Origin: Populus alba
Lineage: Eukaryota; Streptophyta; Magnoliopsida; Malpighiales; Salicaceae
DNA length: 64,000 nt
Direction: 5' to 3'
Assembly (NCBI RefSeq): GCF_005239225.2
Contig: NC_133294.1
Coordinates: 17,745,631 to 17,809,630, forward strand
In this document: piece after piece, positions 62,125-64,000 of the stretch
How positions within the stretch are numbered: the stretch's first letter is position 1
Layout of the letters: each line of letters begins with the position of its first letter
Made by a program: the position numbers and the translations under genes
Notes under the pieces: generated by a model
Seen by the model: the letters and a program-made list of their open reading frames with translations, nothing else
The model's database searches: none
What the model was told of the DNA's origin: nothing

Positions 62125-63617
62125 TATTTAAGACAATTAGAACCTTATAGAAAGCAAATAAAAATAAATCATATAGTTTATTTCCCAAATAATTCAATGT
62201 TCAAATACAAAATCAAGAAAAAAAATTTAAAACAATTAAATGATAAAAAATAGCATATTCGATCAGCGGGCAAGCTCGTCAAACCCATGAACCAAGTAAC
62301 CCAAGCTAGTATGCCAAACTTATGCATCGAGCTATGGACTTTAGTGGGATTATAATTTGTTTTTTTTTTAATTATTTTTTATTTAAATATATGATAACAA
62401 AAATAAATGATCGCACAATCAAACATCAACCCAATATTGAGTTTTTTTGAAACCACAATAACCTTATAAAACGTAAAACAAAACCAATTATAAAATTGAA
62501 TTCTCAATTAACCCAATATTTAAGGATAAAATTGAAAAAAAAAAACTAAAAAATGAAGAAGAAAAAGTTAAACTCGCCAAACCTGTGAATATGTCCACGA
62601 AATTTATAAAGTTAATAACATGGATTTTCTTTTAATTTTTTTTATCAAATGAGAAAAAACTAGTTCAATTTAAAAAAAAAACACTCCACTAAACCCATAA
62701 ACCACGTCAACCTGGGTTGCCCAGGAAAATTCACAAGCCACACAAACCCTATGAAAAGGCAAAGAAAAAAAAATCACAAAACTAAATTATCAATCATCCT
62801 GATATTAAAAGATAAAATTGATGAAAATAAATTTTTTTAAAAAAAAGAAAGAAAAGAAAAGGCAAAACATTGTGGATTACCAAGTTCAATTATAAAAAGA
62901 AAAAAAACACTCCACCAAACCTGTAAATCGGGGCAACCTAGATTATCCCACCAAGCTCTTAAATCACGATAACCTTGTAGAGATACAAAAATATATATAT
63001 CCAAATTCTCAACCATCATAATATTAAAAGATAAAATAAATAAATAAAATTATAACAGGAAAAAGCAAAAGAAAAAAAAAACACAAAACAATATGGATTT
63101 CTACTCCAATCCATAATGCACTAGGTATGGGCGAGCACTAATTCCCACACCTAAGTTTGGCATGGAATGAAAGAATGACATCCAAGATGAAAACAAAAAA
63201 AGCACTACAAACTTAGAATGAAAGATAAAATTAAAAATAATAAAACTTTTATAAAAGGATAAGAACATGTAGATTTTTTCAATACATTTTTTGAAATGAA
63301 AAATCCTAAATGTAAATTGAAAACATATTCATGCATATAATTAAATAAATAAAGAACCAATGTGTAAAGAAATTAAAAATTGAAGTCGTTAACGATAAAT
63401 AAAAACAAAAAATAAAAAAATAAAGAGATAAATGTAGATCAAGATATTTAATATTATAATACGAGTAATTTACATGGTTGTATTTAATGAATTTATTTAT
63501 TAAAATCAAATTGTAACACATAGGTAAAATTTATTGAATAAAATAAAATAAAATACTATGCAATGCTGTAAATATTAAAAAAAAATAAAAAATATATTTT
63601 TTATTGTTAAAAGTAAG

Positions 63618-63656
<39 letters not shown>

Positions 63657-64000
63657 CAAATGAATCATACTAACATCTTCAAAAATTAAACACATCTAAT
63701 ATAATTAAAAACTAATTAAAAAAGGCTTAAAAAAACACGAAGAAGTATGACATAAACTTAAAAATTATTTGCGAAAAGATATATAAAAAAAGTTTTAAAT
63801 TAAAAAAACCAAAACTAGATAAAAAATGAGGTCAGGAGCTTGAATAAAAGGCCAACGCGGAGGCCTTTATTTTCTTATAAGTTAATGGGGGCGATGACAT
63901 GTCATTCACCCCAATTTTATTTGAAAAAAAATAGATGACGCGTTAATTAAAATCCTTAGACTCGAGCCACTATGGTGGCGGGAAAACAAGGTGGTTAGTT
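62125..64000. repeat. 2.54-kb tandem duplication, unit 2 (cut by window end)
   Basis: 1876 bases of the second copy, from TATTTAAGACAATTAGAACC to the edge. The offset from unit 1 changes from 2544 at the start to 2528 at the end because of small homopolymer and microsatellite length differences, for example a shorter TA run at 63622-63650 than at 61088-61119. No genes; ORFs at 62837-63521 are chance. Confidence 0.9.

Noticed and set aside
59581..64000. Interpretation of the 2.54-kb repeats as two LTRs of one retrotransposon
   Set aside because: The spacer between the matching parts is only about 650 bases, has no coding domain, primer-binding site or polypurine tract that I can see, and the copy borders are not TG...CA. 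A tandem duplication explains the data more simply, though the unknown sequence past 64000 leaves this open.

Overview
This is an AT-rich plant nuclear segment. Its multi-exon genes, long introns and repeat families (tRNA-derived SINEs with a TGGCTCAG...GGTTCRAGC head, short elements ending in CCGGGTTTTAAAACTATA, and an AT-rich MITE-like family) look like a Salicaceae tree, most likely Populus. That placement is my inference from repeat style and protein resemblance, not from a search.

Genes. I can assemble four multi-exon or long genes exon by exon with open frames and consensus splice sites. (1) An NDA-type internal alternative NAD(P)H dehydrogenase lies on + at 5975-8778 (8 coding exons, 547 aa). 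(2) A PAP/bisphosphate phosphatase of the inositol-monophosphatase superfamily lies on + at 27263-30005 (3 exons, 467 aa). (3) A secretory carrier membrane protein (SCAMP) lies on - at 38882-43386 (13 exons, 306 aa). (4) A DUF707 membrane protein lies on - at 49505-54688 (14 coding exons, 378 aa, with a probable leader exon near 55.9 kb). Three single-exon genes complete the set: a secreted glycine/cysteine-rich protein on + at 35955-36389, and two related small proteins (58 and 75 aa, shared core IPKRGQ-KVAIV) on - at 13602-13778 and 18529-18756.

Broken genes and mobile DNA. A Copia reverse-transcriptase relic opens the window (1-375, -). A decayed hAT-type (TTF zinc finger/DUF4371) transposase occupies about 9893-11540 on -, and immediately beside it is a separate hAT-like element (11630-12907) with a perfect 8-bp target duplication. 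A second short hAT-like element is at 56941-57394. An intronless, frameshifted SCAMP copy (about 48160-48890, -) lies 5 kb from the intact SCAMP gene. A full SINE with a perfect 16-bp target duplication is at 44995-45189, and several decayed SINEs are scattered through the intergenic regions.

Duplications. The right end (59581-64000) is a near-identical tandem duplication with a period of about 2.54 kb, running off the window. Smaller tandem duplications are at 2992-3683 (about 350 bp), 21733-22515 (389 bp, each copy holding a SINE), 17200-17297 (49 bp) and 14081-14160 (40 bp, perfect).

The genes do not form a pathway. NDA acts in mitochondrial respiration, the PAP phosphatase in organellar sulfur/nucleotide metabolism, and SCAMP and DUF707 in endomembranes. 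I saw no tRNA, rRNA, CRISPR array or prokaryote-style operon. The most interesting items are the NDA C-terminus (SRIG instead of SRI), the SCAMP retrocopy beside an intact SCAMP, the IPKRGQ small-protein pair, and the recent 2.5-kb tandem duplication.
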